Source: Phycisphaerales bacterium (GTDB lineage Bacteria > Planctomycetota > Phycisphaerae > Phycisphaerales > UBA1924). From it: a stretch of 64,000 nt of DNA. Both the position numbers and the translations under genes were made by a program. Location of the stretch: assembly GCA_029260375.1 (NCBI GenBank), contig JAJDDI010000092.1:62001-126000 (forward strand), in the 5' to 3' direction. The notes beneath the pieces were generated by a model. That model had not been told where the DNA came from. It was given only the letters and a program-made list of their open reading frames with translations, and did no database searches. Of the stretch, positions 35,801-43,240 are shown piece after piece; the first letter of the stretch is position 1, and each line of letters starts with the position of its first letter.

Positions 35801-36707
35801 CGCCGCGCCGAAGGGCAGGACCGAGCGAGACCTTGGCAATGTCACGAATCAGGATGGGCTGACCGTCCCGCGCGGTGATTACGGCTTGCTCCAGATCCTC
35901 AACGCGCTCAATGAAGCCGAGGCCGCGGACGATGTACTCGACGCGGTTCACCTCGATGGTGCGGGCCCCGACGTCGAGGTTGCTCTGCCGAACCGCGCCG
36001 ATCACTTGTTGGAGTGACACGCCCGCCGCTCGCATCGCGTCGGGATCGACATCGACCTGATACTCCTGCACAAACCCGCCAATGGAGGCGACCTCGGAGA
36101 CGCCCTCCACACCGGCGAGCTTGTACTTGACGATAAAGTCCTGGATCGAGCGGAGTTCTTCGGGTCCCCAGCCGCCGGTTGGGTTGCCGTCCGCATCGCG
36201 CCCTTCGAGCGTGTACCAGAACACCTGCCCCAATGCAGTCGCGTCCGGTCCGAGCGCGGGCGACACGCCGGGCGGCAGCGTGCCCGCGGGCAGCGAGTTC
36301 AGCTTCTCCAGCACCCGCGAGCGCGACCAGTAAAAGTCGACGCCGTCCTCGAAGACGACATAGATCGTCGAGAACCCGAAGACCGAGTAGCTGCGGATGT
36401 CTTTGACGCCCGGGATGCCGAGCATCGCAACGGTCATCGGGTAGCTGATCTGGTCGTCGATGTCCTGCGGGCTGCGCCCCGGCCACTCGGTAAAGACGAT
36501 CTGCTGGTTCTCACCGATGTCCGGGATGGCGTCAACCGGCACCGGGTCGCGGGCAAGCCCACCCAGATCCCAATCAAAGGGCGCCACGAGCACACCCCAG
36601 AAGATCAGGCCGACAAGCACAATCGCGACCACGAGCTTCTGTTCAAGGCAGATGCGAATCAGCCCGTTGATCGGGCCGCGAGGTGGGGGCTGTTGGAACT
36701 CAGCCAT
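32883..36707 (-). CDS. cusA: CusA-like RND heavy-metal efflux pump
   Basis: 1274 residues from ATG 36707 (MAEFQQPPPRGPING). Classical HME-RND architecture with 12 helices and two periplasmic porter loops; early motif PVDAIPDIGENQQIVFTEWPG. Helix 4 reads AIGTIVDMGIVLSEN, closer to the Cu/Ag signature (AIGxxxDA) than to the DFGxxxDGA of Zn/Co/Cd pumps, so copper or silver is the likely substrate. The protein is about 200 residues longer than E. coli CusA. The surplus is mainly extra hydrophobic segments in the middle (about residues 640-760) and a charged insert near RYDNEANEFVRDELGNP. It is coupled to CusB (eight-base overlap) and to the four-module protein (ATGA). It is driven by the proton gradient and exports through the CusC-like OMF. 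Confidence 0.93.
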   Translation of the reverse strand: MAEFQQPPPRGPINGLIRICLEQKLVVAIVLVGLIFWGVLVAPFDWDLGGLARDPVPVDAIPDIGENQQIVFTEWPGRSPQDIDDQISYPMTVAMLGIPGVKDIRSYSVFGFSTIYVVFEDGVDFYWSRSRVLEKLNSLPAGTLPPGVSPALGPDATALGQVFWYTLEGRDADGNPTGGWGPEELRSIQDFIVKYKLAGVEGVSEVASIGGFVQEYQVDVDPDAMRAAGVSLQQVIGAVRQSNLDVGARTIEVNRVEYIVRGLGFIERVEDLEQAVITARDGQPILIRDIAKVSLGPALRRGVLTKAGVEAVGGVVVVRYGENPMATIQRVKDKISEIASGLPSKALADGTESRVTIVPFYDRSGLIRETLETLNSAISQQVLVTIIVVVLMVMHLRSSLLIGAMLPITVLMTFIGMRTFGVDANIVALSGIAIAIGTIVDMGIVLSENILRRLEESEKSQSDEPTLEVIYRATTEVGGAVLTAVATTVVGFLPVFTMEAAEGKLFKPLAYTKTFALIASIIIALTILPAAAHVLMGFRPKAKLIRTGAAVALTLAGIAAAIWLHTIGGLIIASFGAFYLAKPWLPAVVSRGLQWSANLVAVVVVLIVLAGAWEPLGPEPGLFGNAIFIGVIVGGLLLAFWLVRLAFPHVLAWTLRHKLIGLSPAIGVVLIGTTVWLGFDRVWGWLPESVRQTGTAVEIAHAFPGLGSEFMPSLDEGAFLYMPTTMSHASIGEATEILKELDRRIMSVPEVEMAVGKIGRVESPLDPAPISMIETIIEYKSEYRTDDQGRRLNYRYDNEANEFVRDELGNPIEDENGRPLRQWRDEVESNQDIWDAIVEAANMPGVTSAPKLQPIETRIVMLQSGFRAPMGIKVYGPDLESIESFGLELESLLKQVPSVQPLAVFADRVVGKPYLEINIDREKIARYGLTIAAVQEVIEVAIGGKPLTMTVEGRERYPVRVRYLRELRDQPETLGDILVPTPMGAQVPLRELSTLEYRRGPQMVKSEDTFLVSYVLFDKMPGYAEVTVVRDSQRLIQQAIEAGDVVVPAGVSYEFSGSYKNQVRAAKRMTIVLPLALAVIFLLLYFQFHKVSVTLMVFSGVFVAWGGGFMMLWLYAQPWFLDAALLGTNLRSLFQIEPYNLSVAVWVGFLALFGIATDDGVIMATRIEQSMGETKPDSIEAIRKAVVEGGQLRIRAAVMTSATTILALLPVLTSTGRGSDIMVPMAIPSFGGMAVASMTWFVVPILYCWAAEWKFRLARKVQANTVSLSEGVSS

Positions 36708-38748
36708 TGCTGTGCCCCTCGTGCTCGCTCCCGGCCGGTGAGGCGTCGAGTGGCGCAAACGACTCTCGGATGTCGCCGCAGCGCAGCATCTGATCGCCGA
36801 AATACGGGTTGTTGATCTGCGTGCCCCGCTGAAGCCAGTCGGCTCCCTTGTTGTCGAACGCCATCGGGCAGTGCGCGAGGTTCCATTCCCCACTACCGCG
36901 GTGCCCGAAGCGGCGCTGCAGCGCAATCACGCCCTCGCTCATCCGCTCGAACCGTGCGCGAGCGGTGTCGATGCTGGTGATGGCATCCTCGACGCGCAGC
37001 CGCGCCGCCGCACGACGCCACTCGGCGAGCGGATCACCGACGAGCCCGGCCTCTCCCACAAAGCCGATCGCGATCTTCAGATCTGCCGCCGCTTGCACGA
37101 AACCGCCAAGATCATCAGCGGCCAGCGCCTCCTGCGCATCGAGGTACGCCGAGTACACAGGCTTGAGCGCGAACACGAAGCTATCGGGCACGGCGACGCG
37201 AGCGGGCATGTCGGGCATCGAGTCGCCAGCCTTGCCGCCGTGCCCCGCATGCGGGTTGCCTCCGCCACCGCCGCCGGGTGTCATCATGCTCGGCTTGGCC
37301 GCGATCTGCATCGCGCTGTCGATCCGGAAAGCGCCGTTCACGACAACGGACTCGCCCCGTGTGAGCCCGTCGCGCACGATGTAGAAGTCGCCCGCTCGGG
37401 GACCGAGCATGACATTCCGTCCCTCGTAGGACGGTCTATCGGCGTCGGGCACTTGCACATAGACAACGGACCGCGTGCCAGTGAAGAGCACAGCAGATCG
37501 CGGAATCACCAAGGGCTCTTTGGCCCCGGCAGGGTCTCCCACGACGCCGAGCGACTCAGCTGGCGCCGTCGCCATGCCACAGATGTCGCATTCGCCCGGG
37601 CCATCCTTGACGACGGTCGGGTGCATCGGGCACACCCATCGGCCCGCAAGTTCGTTGTTGGGAACGGCGCCGTCTTCGCCGACCCGCGCGCGTATGACCG
37701 CTGACGCGAACATGCCGGGCTTGAGCCGTCGCTCGGTGTTATCGACCGCGACACGCACCGCAGCCGTGCGCGTCCGCTCATCAACCATCGGCTCGATGAA
37801 CGAAACCCGCCCCTCGAAGATCTCCCCCGGGTGCGCCTCGACCGTGAACGTCACCCGCTGCCCCCAACGGAGCATCGGGAGCTGCGACTCGTACGCCTGC
37901 ATATCGAGCCAAAGCCGCGAGAGGTCGGCGATCGTCGCCATCGGGGCTCCGGTCTGCAGGTAGTCGCCCTCGCGCACCGCGAGGTGCGTGACAACACCAC
38001 CGATCGGGGCGTAGATGGTCAGGCGGTCCGAGTCGAACGAGCCGTCTTCGACCGCACTGATCTGCTCTGGCGTGATGCCGAACAGGCGGAGCTTCTCGCG
38101 GGCCGCATCGAGCGTGCCGCGCGTCGCGAAACGGACAAGCTCGCTGGTCGCGTTGCTGCTGTTTGATGCAGCCTTGGCCTGCCGAAACTCCTCGAATGCC
38201 GCGAGCAGGTCGGGGCTGTAGACCTCGGCCATGTGGTCGCCCTTGGCAACAGGCACACCGAGGTAGTTGACGAACAACCGCTCGATGCGCCCAGGGAAGT
38301 AGGCCGTGAGGCGCGCAACGGAGGTCTCGTCATAGGTCACCTTACCGTAGAGCCGGACCTCCGCCGTCGGGAAGAACCGACCAACGGGGGCCGTCTCGAT
38401 CTGGCTCATCGCCGCAGCCGAATCGCTCATCGTGACGCGCAGCTCGCTACCCTCGCCGCCATCGTCCGTGACCGGAATCAAGTCCATAAAGCAGATCGGG
38501 CACTTCGCGTCCGGATCGGGCAGCCGCACCGACGGGTGCATCGAGCAGGTGTACATCTGCGGCTCGTCAGCAACTCTTGCGTGATCATGCTCCGCCGCGA
38601 CGTTCTCGGGCGCGGCCTCACGCTCGGGACTGCCGATGCGGTACCCAACAACGAGCGCTGCAAAGATCAGCACCACGCCGATACCTGCCGCCGTGTGCTT
38701 CCACAGCCACGCGATCGCTGATCGACTTGTGTTCGTGAACCTACTCAT
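36700..38748 (-). CDS. cusB: CusB-like periplasmic adaptor with two heavy-metal-binding domains
   Basis: 682 residues. N-terminal membrane anchor (about 19-36). First heavy-metal-binding domain at about 66-92 (YTCSMHPSV, KCPICFMDL). Then a membrane-fusion-protein core with barrel-sandwich, hairpin and beta-barrel segments (for example YAPIGGVVTHLAVREGDYLQTG). A second heavy-metal-binding domain is inserted near residues 375-400 (WVCPMHPTV, ECDICGMA). After a Met/Gly/His linker, the last about 160 residues match DUF3347 (LAHCPMAFDNKGADWLQ, NNPYFGDQML). It links CusA to the outer-membrane factor and may deliver metal to the pump. It overlaps CusC and CusA genes by a few bases each. The mid-protein second CPMHP insertion is unusual. 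Confidence 0.92.
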   Translation of the reverse strand: MSRFTNTSRSAIAWLWKHTAAGIGVVLIFAALVVGYRIGSPEREAAPENVAAEHDHARVADEPQMYTCSMHPSVRLPDPDAKCPICFMDLIPVTDDGGEGSELRVTMSDSAAAMSQIETAPVGRFFPTAEVRLYGKVTYDETSVARLTAYFPGRIERLFVNYLGVPVAKGDHMAEVYSPDLLAAFEEFRQAKAASNSSNATSELVRFATRGTLDAAREKLRLFGITPEQISAVEDGSFDSDRLTIYAPIGGVVTHLAVREGDYLQTGAPMATIADLSRLWLDMQAYESQLPMLRWGQRVTFTVEAHPGEIFEGRVSFIEPMVDERTRTAAVRVAVDNTERRLKPGMFASAVIRARVGEDGAVPNNELAGRWVCPMHPTVVKDGPGECDICGMATAPAESLGVVGDPAGAKEPLVIPRSAVLFTGTRSVVYVQVPDADRPSYEGRNVMLGPRAGDFYIVRDGLTRGESVVVNGAFRIDSAMQIAAKPSMMTPGGGGGGNPHAGHGGKAGDSMPDMPARVAVPDSFVFALKPVYSAYLDAQEALAADDLGGFVQAAADLKIAIGFVGEAGLVGDPLAEWRRAAARLRVEDAITSIDTARARFERMSEGVIALQRRFGHRGSGEWNLAHCPMAFDNKGADWLQRGTQINNPYFGDQMLRCGDIRESFAPLDASPAGSEHEGHSNG

Positions 38749-40202
38749 GGCGTTTCCTCGTCGGGGATGGCCCCCGCGTCTTGATTCTGAATCGGACCCG
38801 CTGTGTTGGTAGAGCGTGTCGGCACATCCTCGCCGACCTGGCGGTTGAGACGCGCCAGCGCCTGGCCGCGGTCCGCCCGCGCACGCTCGGCGGATACCGC
38901 GAACTCCAGCAGCGTCCGCTCTGTATCGAGCAGATCCAAGAAGCTCGTGCTGCCCGCTCGAAACCCCGCGAGCGAGGCCCGAAGCGATTCCCGAGCCTTG
39001 GGGATCAGCGTTGTCTCAAACAGCTCGACACGCCGGTGGGCGTCGGTGTGCTCGAACCACGCCCGCTGGATCGAGGCGGCGATCCGGTTCGCCTCATCCA
39101 CACGCTCGTGTGACACCGCGAGCCGGCGTGCGAGCGCTTCGCGGACGCCGGCGTCATATTTGTCTCTCCACAACGGCACCGTGATGCCGAAGCTCAGAAG
39201 GACCGGGTCGTCCCCGCTCTCGGCGATGGAACTGTTGATCGCTTCGTCTGTCACGATGTAGTCGAGGCCAACCGTAAAACCGGGAAGCCCCTCTTTCCTC
39301 GCGACTTCGCTCAGAACTCGCTGCTCCTCAACTCGCTCGTCCAGCGCGAGCAGAACTGGACTCGACCGCCGCGCGATCTCAGCGAGACCGGGCCCGTCTA
39401 CCGACGCCACTCGCCCAGGAAGCTCGGCGAGTGTGGACACTTCAGCGTCTGTCGTCCGGTTGAGCGCCGCGTTCAGGTCCGCAACGTACGTCGGCCGCAT
39501 CGCGGTGAGCTGCGCGAGCCGGTCCTCGAGCTGCCCGAGCTCGACCTGCACTCGGACAAGCTCCGGATGCGACCCGGCGCCCACGCGGTACCGCGCACGC
39601 AAGACCTCTTCGAAGGAGGACAGCAGCTCAAGGTTCTCGCCCGTAATCCGGACCGCCGCGTCGAGGTAGGCGACCTCATGGAGTGTCTCGACCACACGCT
39701 CGGTGACCTCAAGCCGAGCCGCCTCGAACCGCCGCCACGAAGCCCGCGCCGCCATCGCCGCGGCGTCTTCCCGATCCCCGAGCAGTCCCGGCCACGGGAA
39801 CGATTGGCTCACGCCGACGCGGGCCTGCTGAGCCCCGGTTCGCGTCTCGACCTCATCAAGGAAGAAGCCGAAGTTCACCCTCGGGTCGGGCAGCGACCGC
39901 GCCTGCGGCAGGCGCTCGGCGGCCGCGACCCAGCGTTGGTAGGCCGCTTCGACCTTGGGGCTGTGATACAGGGCGTATCGCACGAACTCGTCCGCTGATG
40001 CACCGGGGGTGAGCAGCGGCGCAGCGTTCTCAACGTCCGAATGAGATCGGTACGCCGAACGGGGCGACGAGTCGGCGTCAGCCGGCAGGGATCGGGCGAA
40101 CGACGTCGGTAGACCGCGGGACGAATCGAAAGGCGACGTGCAGCCGCCAATGATTCCGACCGCCGCGACGCCCACCGCGCACGCGATGAAACGAACGGCC
40201 AT
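38745..40202 (-). CDS. cusC: CusC/CzcC-like outer-membrane factor lipoprotein
   Basis: 485 residues from ATG 40202. Signal peptide with lipobox IIGGC (Cys21). Two OEP repeats follow with long helices (for example YHSPKVEAAYQRWVAAAERLP and RSSPVLLALDERVEEQRVLSE) and the short strand motif RVNFGFFLDEVETR. It forms the outer-membrane tunnel of the tripartite metal pump. Its stop overlaps the adaptor start by ATGA, which fixes it as the partner of the CusBA-like proteins. A 97-base gap separates it from the Cys-rich leader gene upstream. Confidence 0.9.
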   Translation of the reverse strand: MAVRFIACAVGVAAVGIIGGCTSPFDSSRGLPTSFARSLPADADSSPRSAYRSHSDVENAAPLLTPGASADEFVRYALYHSPKVEAAYQRWVAAAERLPQARSLPDPRVNFGFFLDEVETRTGAQQARVGVSQSFPWPGLLGDREDAAAMAARASWRRFEAARLEVTERVVETLHEVAYLDAAVRITGENLELLSSFEEVLRARYRVGAGSHPELVRVQVELGQLEDRLAQLTAMRPTYVADLNAALNRTTDAEVSTLAELPGRVASVDGPGLAEIARRSSPVLLALDERVEEQRVLSEVARKEGLPGFTVGLDYIVTDEAINSSIAESGDDPVLLSFGITVPLWRDKYDAGVREALARRLAVSHERVDEANRIAASIQRAWFEHTDAHRRVELFETTLIPKARESLRASLAGFRAGSTSFLDLLDTERTLLEFAVSAERARADRGQALARLNRQVGEDVPTRSTNTAGPIQNQDAGAIPDEETP

Positions 40203-40299
40203 GGATGGCTCCTAGATGTCTGGAAAGGTGAGTGTCCGAGTGACATCAACAGGGACGGCTCGCACCCATCGCGCGCACCATCCCTTGAGGACTCGGGCT

Positions 40300-40719
40300 C
40301 TACGTTTGCCAGATGCCCAGGAGAGCCTGAACCTCGTTGTGGGTCTTGCCCGCACACGGGCTGACGACAAGCGACGCCATCGCGGGCGTCGCGTCGTCCG
40401 GTTCGATCACCGGCGTAATCTGCGCCGGGCCGTTCGTCAGGACCGTGACCGAGTCACGATCCGTTCTGGGCAGGGGAGCATCGGGCCGCGGCTGCCGATC
40501 TGGCATCGGGGCCGCAGCGCACGTGCATGGCCCGCCACTCATAAGGCAGACAACCACCTTCGCTGGTTCACCGCAGCAGGAGGTCTCGATAATGACCTCG
40601 TGGCAGCCAGATGCGCGACAAGCATGCCCATGTCCCAGAGCCTGCCAGCTTGTCAATCCGATACCTAAACCGGGGATACCGGCAAAGATGAGCGTCAGGA
40701 TGGTCAATAGGCGAATCAC
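40300..40719 (-). CDS. Cys-rich exported leader protein of the copper operon
   Basis: 139 residues from GTG 40719. Hydrophobic signal (VIRLLTILTLIFAGIPG), then a short Cys/His cluster: HGHACRASGCHEVIIETSCC, followed by CLMSGGPCTCAA; the rest is Pro/Asp-rich. It has nine Cys in total. It is the first gene of the minus-strand metal operon. A second protein with the same plan (signal peptide, C-x(n)-E-x-CC) stands at the head of the Czc operon at 41309. The family is not one I can name; metal binding or sensing in the periplasm is plausible from composition and context only. Confidence 0.7.
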   Translation of the reverse strand: MIRLLTILTLIFAGIPGLGIGLTSWQALGHGHACRASGCHEVIIETSCCGEPAKVVVCLMSGGPCTCAAAPMPDRQPRPDAPLPRTDRDSVTVLTNGPAQITPVIEPDDATPAMASLVVSPCAGKTHNEVQALLGIWQT

Positions 40720-40957
40720 GAACTCATTGTACTCCCACGCCAGCTATCGGTAAACAAACGCGACAGCTTGCGTATTCCCGCGCTTCGGCCCCGCGGACGC
40801 AATCCACAGCAGTGACACCCCCCCCGGTGTCCGAAAGAGTGTCGGCGAGCGAGGCCGCTGACACCAGCTCGCCCGGAACTTTGAGGGACTCGATAATACC
40901 CGAGGAGACGTGCCCGATGCGCTCGGGTGACTTGGCGATCGTCTCGGCCTCGCCGCC
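40720..40957. other. Intergenic, likely promoter region of the copper operon
   Basis: This stretch lies upstream of the minus-strand operon start at 40719 and should hold its promoter. No clear -35/-10 pair, palindromic MerR-type operator or CopY-like box was seen by eye. Confidence 0.3.
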
Positions 40958-41137
40958 GGCCGGCACGGCTCCACACGCCAGCTCATCGCCGCCGGCGCCG
41001 TCACCCAACGCTACGACTACGACGCCTACGGCCAGACCTTCGCATGGGGGTTTGATGATCACGGCCGCCCCCTTCGGGACCTTCGACTTCTCGGACGTCA
41101 TCGCCTTCCTCGGCGCCTCCGCCGCCGGCTGCCCGGA
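40958..41137 (+). pseudogene. Relic of an RHS-repeat gene joined to a dockerin-like tail
   Basis: One frame reads HGSTRQLIAAGAVTQRYDYD followed by AYGQTFAWG, the standard core of RHS/YD-repeat proteins (HGSTRQL...RYDYDAYG). Directly after, in another frame, comes FGTFDFSDVIAFLGASAAGCP, the end of the dockerin-like module, without a stop codon after GCP. No full gene exists on either side. It looks like the remains of a large secreted RHS protein with the module, reduced to about 180 bases by deletions and a frameshift. A minus-strand open frame across this region is a shadow. Confidence 0.55.
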
Positions 41138-41308
41138 ACCACACCCCGCGGGGACCCCGACGCCGACCCCGCGCCCAATCTCCCGCCCCGCGCCCTCACC
41201 GGCGCGGGGCGGCTTGCGTTCTCCGCCCTCTCCGCTACCCGACTGACCGATCACGCGTCCTCTCCGCATCCCGCTGGCGGACCCGACCACGGCTACTATG
41301 CCCCACGC

Positions 41309-41758
41309 ATGCGTCGTCCCAGCCACTATTCCGTGATCGCGTGGGCCCTCCTGCTGGTCCAGGCGGTCACCTCGCTGAGCCCGGCGACGATCGTCCTCTG
41401 CCGCGAGGACAACGGCACGTCGCACTTCGAGGTCTTTGCCGAGAGCTGCTGCGACGCGGGCCAGGACCAGCCGCAGCGCCCCACCCGCGAACCGACCCTC
41501 ACCAACGCCAACGACGCGACATGCGAGGGCGCCCGGTGTGTCGATGAGACCGTTCGCGCCGCCCGCCTCGCCCGCGGTCCGTCACAGCCCAGGCCCGAGA
41601 TCCCTCTTCCGCCGCCGCCCTCCGGGCCGCGGTCGGTCGCCTTCGAACACGCGAGCCCGCCCGTTCTGAGCGACCCGCGTCCCACGGGGCGCCTGTTCTC
41701 AACCACCCCGCCGCGCGAGTCGGTCCGGTCGCGGCGCGCAACCGTGCTCATCCTCTGA
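41309..41758 (+). CDS. Cys-rich exported leader protein of the Czc operon
   Basis: 149 residues from ATG 41309. Signal peptide (HYSVIAWALLLVQAVTSLSPA), then LCREDNGTSHFEVFAESCCD and CEGARCVDE, giving five to six Cys; the C-terminal half is Pro/Arg-rich low complexity. It has the same order as the leader protein at 40300 (signal, single Cys, short strand with Glu, then CC), so the two are probably distant paralogues. It precedes czcCBA by 84 bases. A periplasmic metal-binding or sensing role is inferred. Unknown family. Confidence 0.68.
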   Translation: MRRPSHYSVIAWALLLVQAVTSLSPATIVLCREDNGTSHFEVFAESCCDAGQDQPQRPTREPTLTNANDATCEGARCVDETVRAARLARGPSQPRPEIPLPPPPSGPRSVAFEHASPPVLSDPRPTGRLFSTTPPRESVRSRRATVLIL

Positions 41759-41788
41759 ACCCTCCGAGCATCGAGTGATCCCTGATGA

Positions 41789-41806
41789 CGCCATCCGCTG
41801 ATGGCG
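41789..41806 (+). promoter_or_regulatory. Perfect hairpin between leader gene and czcC
   Basis: CGCCATC and GATGGCG form seven perfect pairs with a four-base loop (CGCT). It sits 30 bases after the leader gene and 36 before czcC, without a T-run. It could be an attenuator, mRNA processing site or stabiliser; terminator action is less likely because the operon continues. Confidence 0.4.
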
Positions 41807-41842
41807 CCCGCTGTCACGATTCACCCTGCTCGAGGACATGAC

Positions 41843-43240
41843 ATGACAACCAGAGTTCTTTCGGGTCTCGGGCTCTGCCTGATGCTCGGAGGCTGCGCCG
41901 GACCACTGGACCGCGCGTGGGACGAGGCCCCATTCCGATCCATCCAGGACCGCTACGCCCTCGCCCAGGACAGAGCCACCGCCGACCCGGGCGTCGGCAC
42001 GCCGAACGCGCCCGCCCAGATCCACGCGCTCGAGCAGCTGAGCGTCAACGACGCCATCCGCATCGCCATCGCCAACAGCCCTCGCCTGCGCCGGGCGGGC
42101 TACCGCGTGGACAGCGCCACCGGGCGTGTGACCCAGGCCGGGCTGCACCCCAACCCGTCGCTCCGCTTCGAGGGTGAGTCACTCGGCGCCGAGAGCGGGC
42201 GCGGCGGTGAGACGAGCTACCGCATCGAGCAGGAAATCGTGCTCGGCTCCCGCCTCAAACACGCACGTGAGGTCGCCGACGCGGACCGCCTGACCGCCCA
42301 GGCGCAGTACCTGGGCGAGGAGTTCGCCGTTGCGTCAAGGGTGACGCGGGCGTACCACGCCGCCCTCGCGGCGCGCGACCGGCTGGCCCGCCGACAGGAC
42401 CTGACCGACCTGGCCGAGGAACTGCTCCGGGCCGCGACCGCGCAGGTCAACGCCGGGTCCGCGACCGAGCAGGATCGGCTGCGCGCCGAGGTGGTGCGCG
42501 AGCAGGCCCAGATCGAGCTTGAGGCGGCGCGCCTGAGCGCCGACGCGTCCCGCTGGGCGCTCGCCTCGGCAATGGGGCTCGAGGGCGCCATGCTGGTCCC
42601 CCTCTCCACCGAGGTCCAGTCGCTGCCCGACATCCCCGACAAGCTGCGACTCATCGATGCCGTTCTGGACTCGAGCAGCCGGTCATCGGTCGCCCGCATC
42701 GCGGTTCAGCGCGCCCAGCGCGCTCACCGCCTGGCCAGGGCGCAAGCCACGCCGACGCTGGTTGCCTCGGCCGGCCCCCGCTACTCCGACACCGACAACG
42801 AAACCACGATGGACGTAGGCGTGGGCGTTGAGATCCCCATCTTCGACCGGAACCAGGGCGCTATCCGCTCGGCGATCGCCGAACGCCTGTCCGCGGCCGA
42901 AAGCGTCAACATCGTCCGCCTCGAACTCATCGACGAGGTCACGCGGGCCTGGTCGAGCTACGAGACGGCCCGCCTCACCACCGCCCGCTACCGCGACCAT
43001 CTTCTCCCCAAGGCCGACCGCACGCTCTCCCTCACACGCAAGGCCTACGAGCGCGGCAAGTCGGACTACCTCCGCCTGCTCGACGCGCAACAAGTCGTCG
43101 TTGAATCCCAGATCGCGTACATCGACGCGCTCCAGCGCCTCCACGAATCCGCCGCAGAGCTGCGATCGCTCGCCCAGACCGACGCCCCCTGGCGCGAGTC
43201 CCGCCCCGGGGACGAGCCCCGTGCAGAGGTATCCCCATGA
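41843..43240 (+). CDS. czcC: CzcC-like outer-membrane factor lipoprotein
   Basis: 465 residues from ATG 41843, preceded by GAGGA. Lipobox LMLGGC near residue 16. Two OEP repeats: AIRIAIANSPRLRRAGYRVDS and later VAVQRAQRAHRLARAQATPT-type helices, with VEIPIFDRNQGAIRSAIAERL, a hallmark of CzcC/CusC. It forms the outer-membrane channel of the CzcCBA pump. Its stop overlaps the adaptor start (ATGA). Confidence 0.93.
   Translation: MTTRVLSGLGLCLMLGGCAGPLDRAWDEAPFRSIQDRYALAQDRATADPGVGTPNAPAQIHALEQLSVNDAIRIAIANSPRLRRAGYRVDSATGRVTQAGLHPNPSLRFEGESLGAESGRGGETSYRIEQEIVLGSRLKHAREVADADRLTAQAQYLGEEFAVASRVTRAYHAALAARDRLARRQDLTDLAEELLRAATAQVNAGSATEQDRLRAEVVREQAQIELEAARLSADASRWALASAMGLEGAMLVPLSTEVQSLPDIPDKLRLIDAVLDSSSRSSVARIAVQRAQRAHRLARAQATPTLVASAGPRYSDTDNETTMDVGVGVEIPIFDRNQGAIRSAIAERLSAAESVNIVRLELIDEVTRAWSSYETARLTTARYRDHLLPKADRTLSLTRKAYERGKSDYLRLLDAQQVVVESQIAYIDALQRLHESAAELRSLAQTDAPWRESRPGDEPRAEVSP

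Noticed and set aside
40724-41425. 234-codon minus-strand frame between the two metal operons.
   Set aside because: It runs opposite to the RHS/dockerin relic and into both leader genes; no conserved motif, and the plus-strand relic explains the region better.
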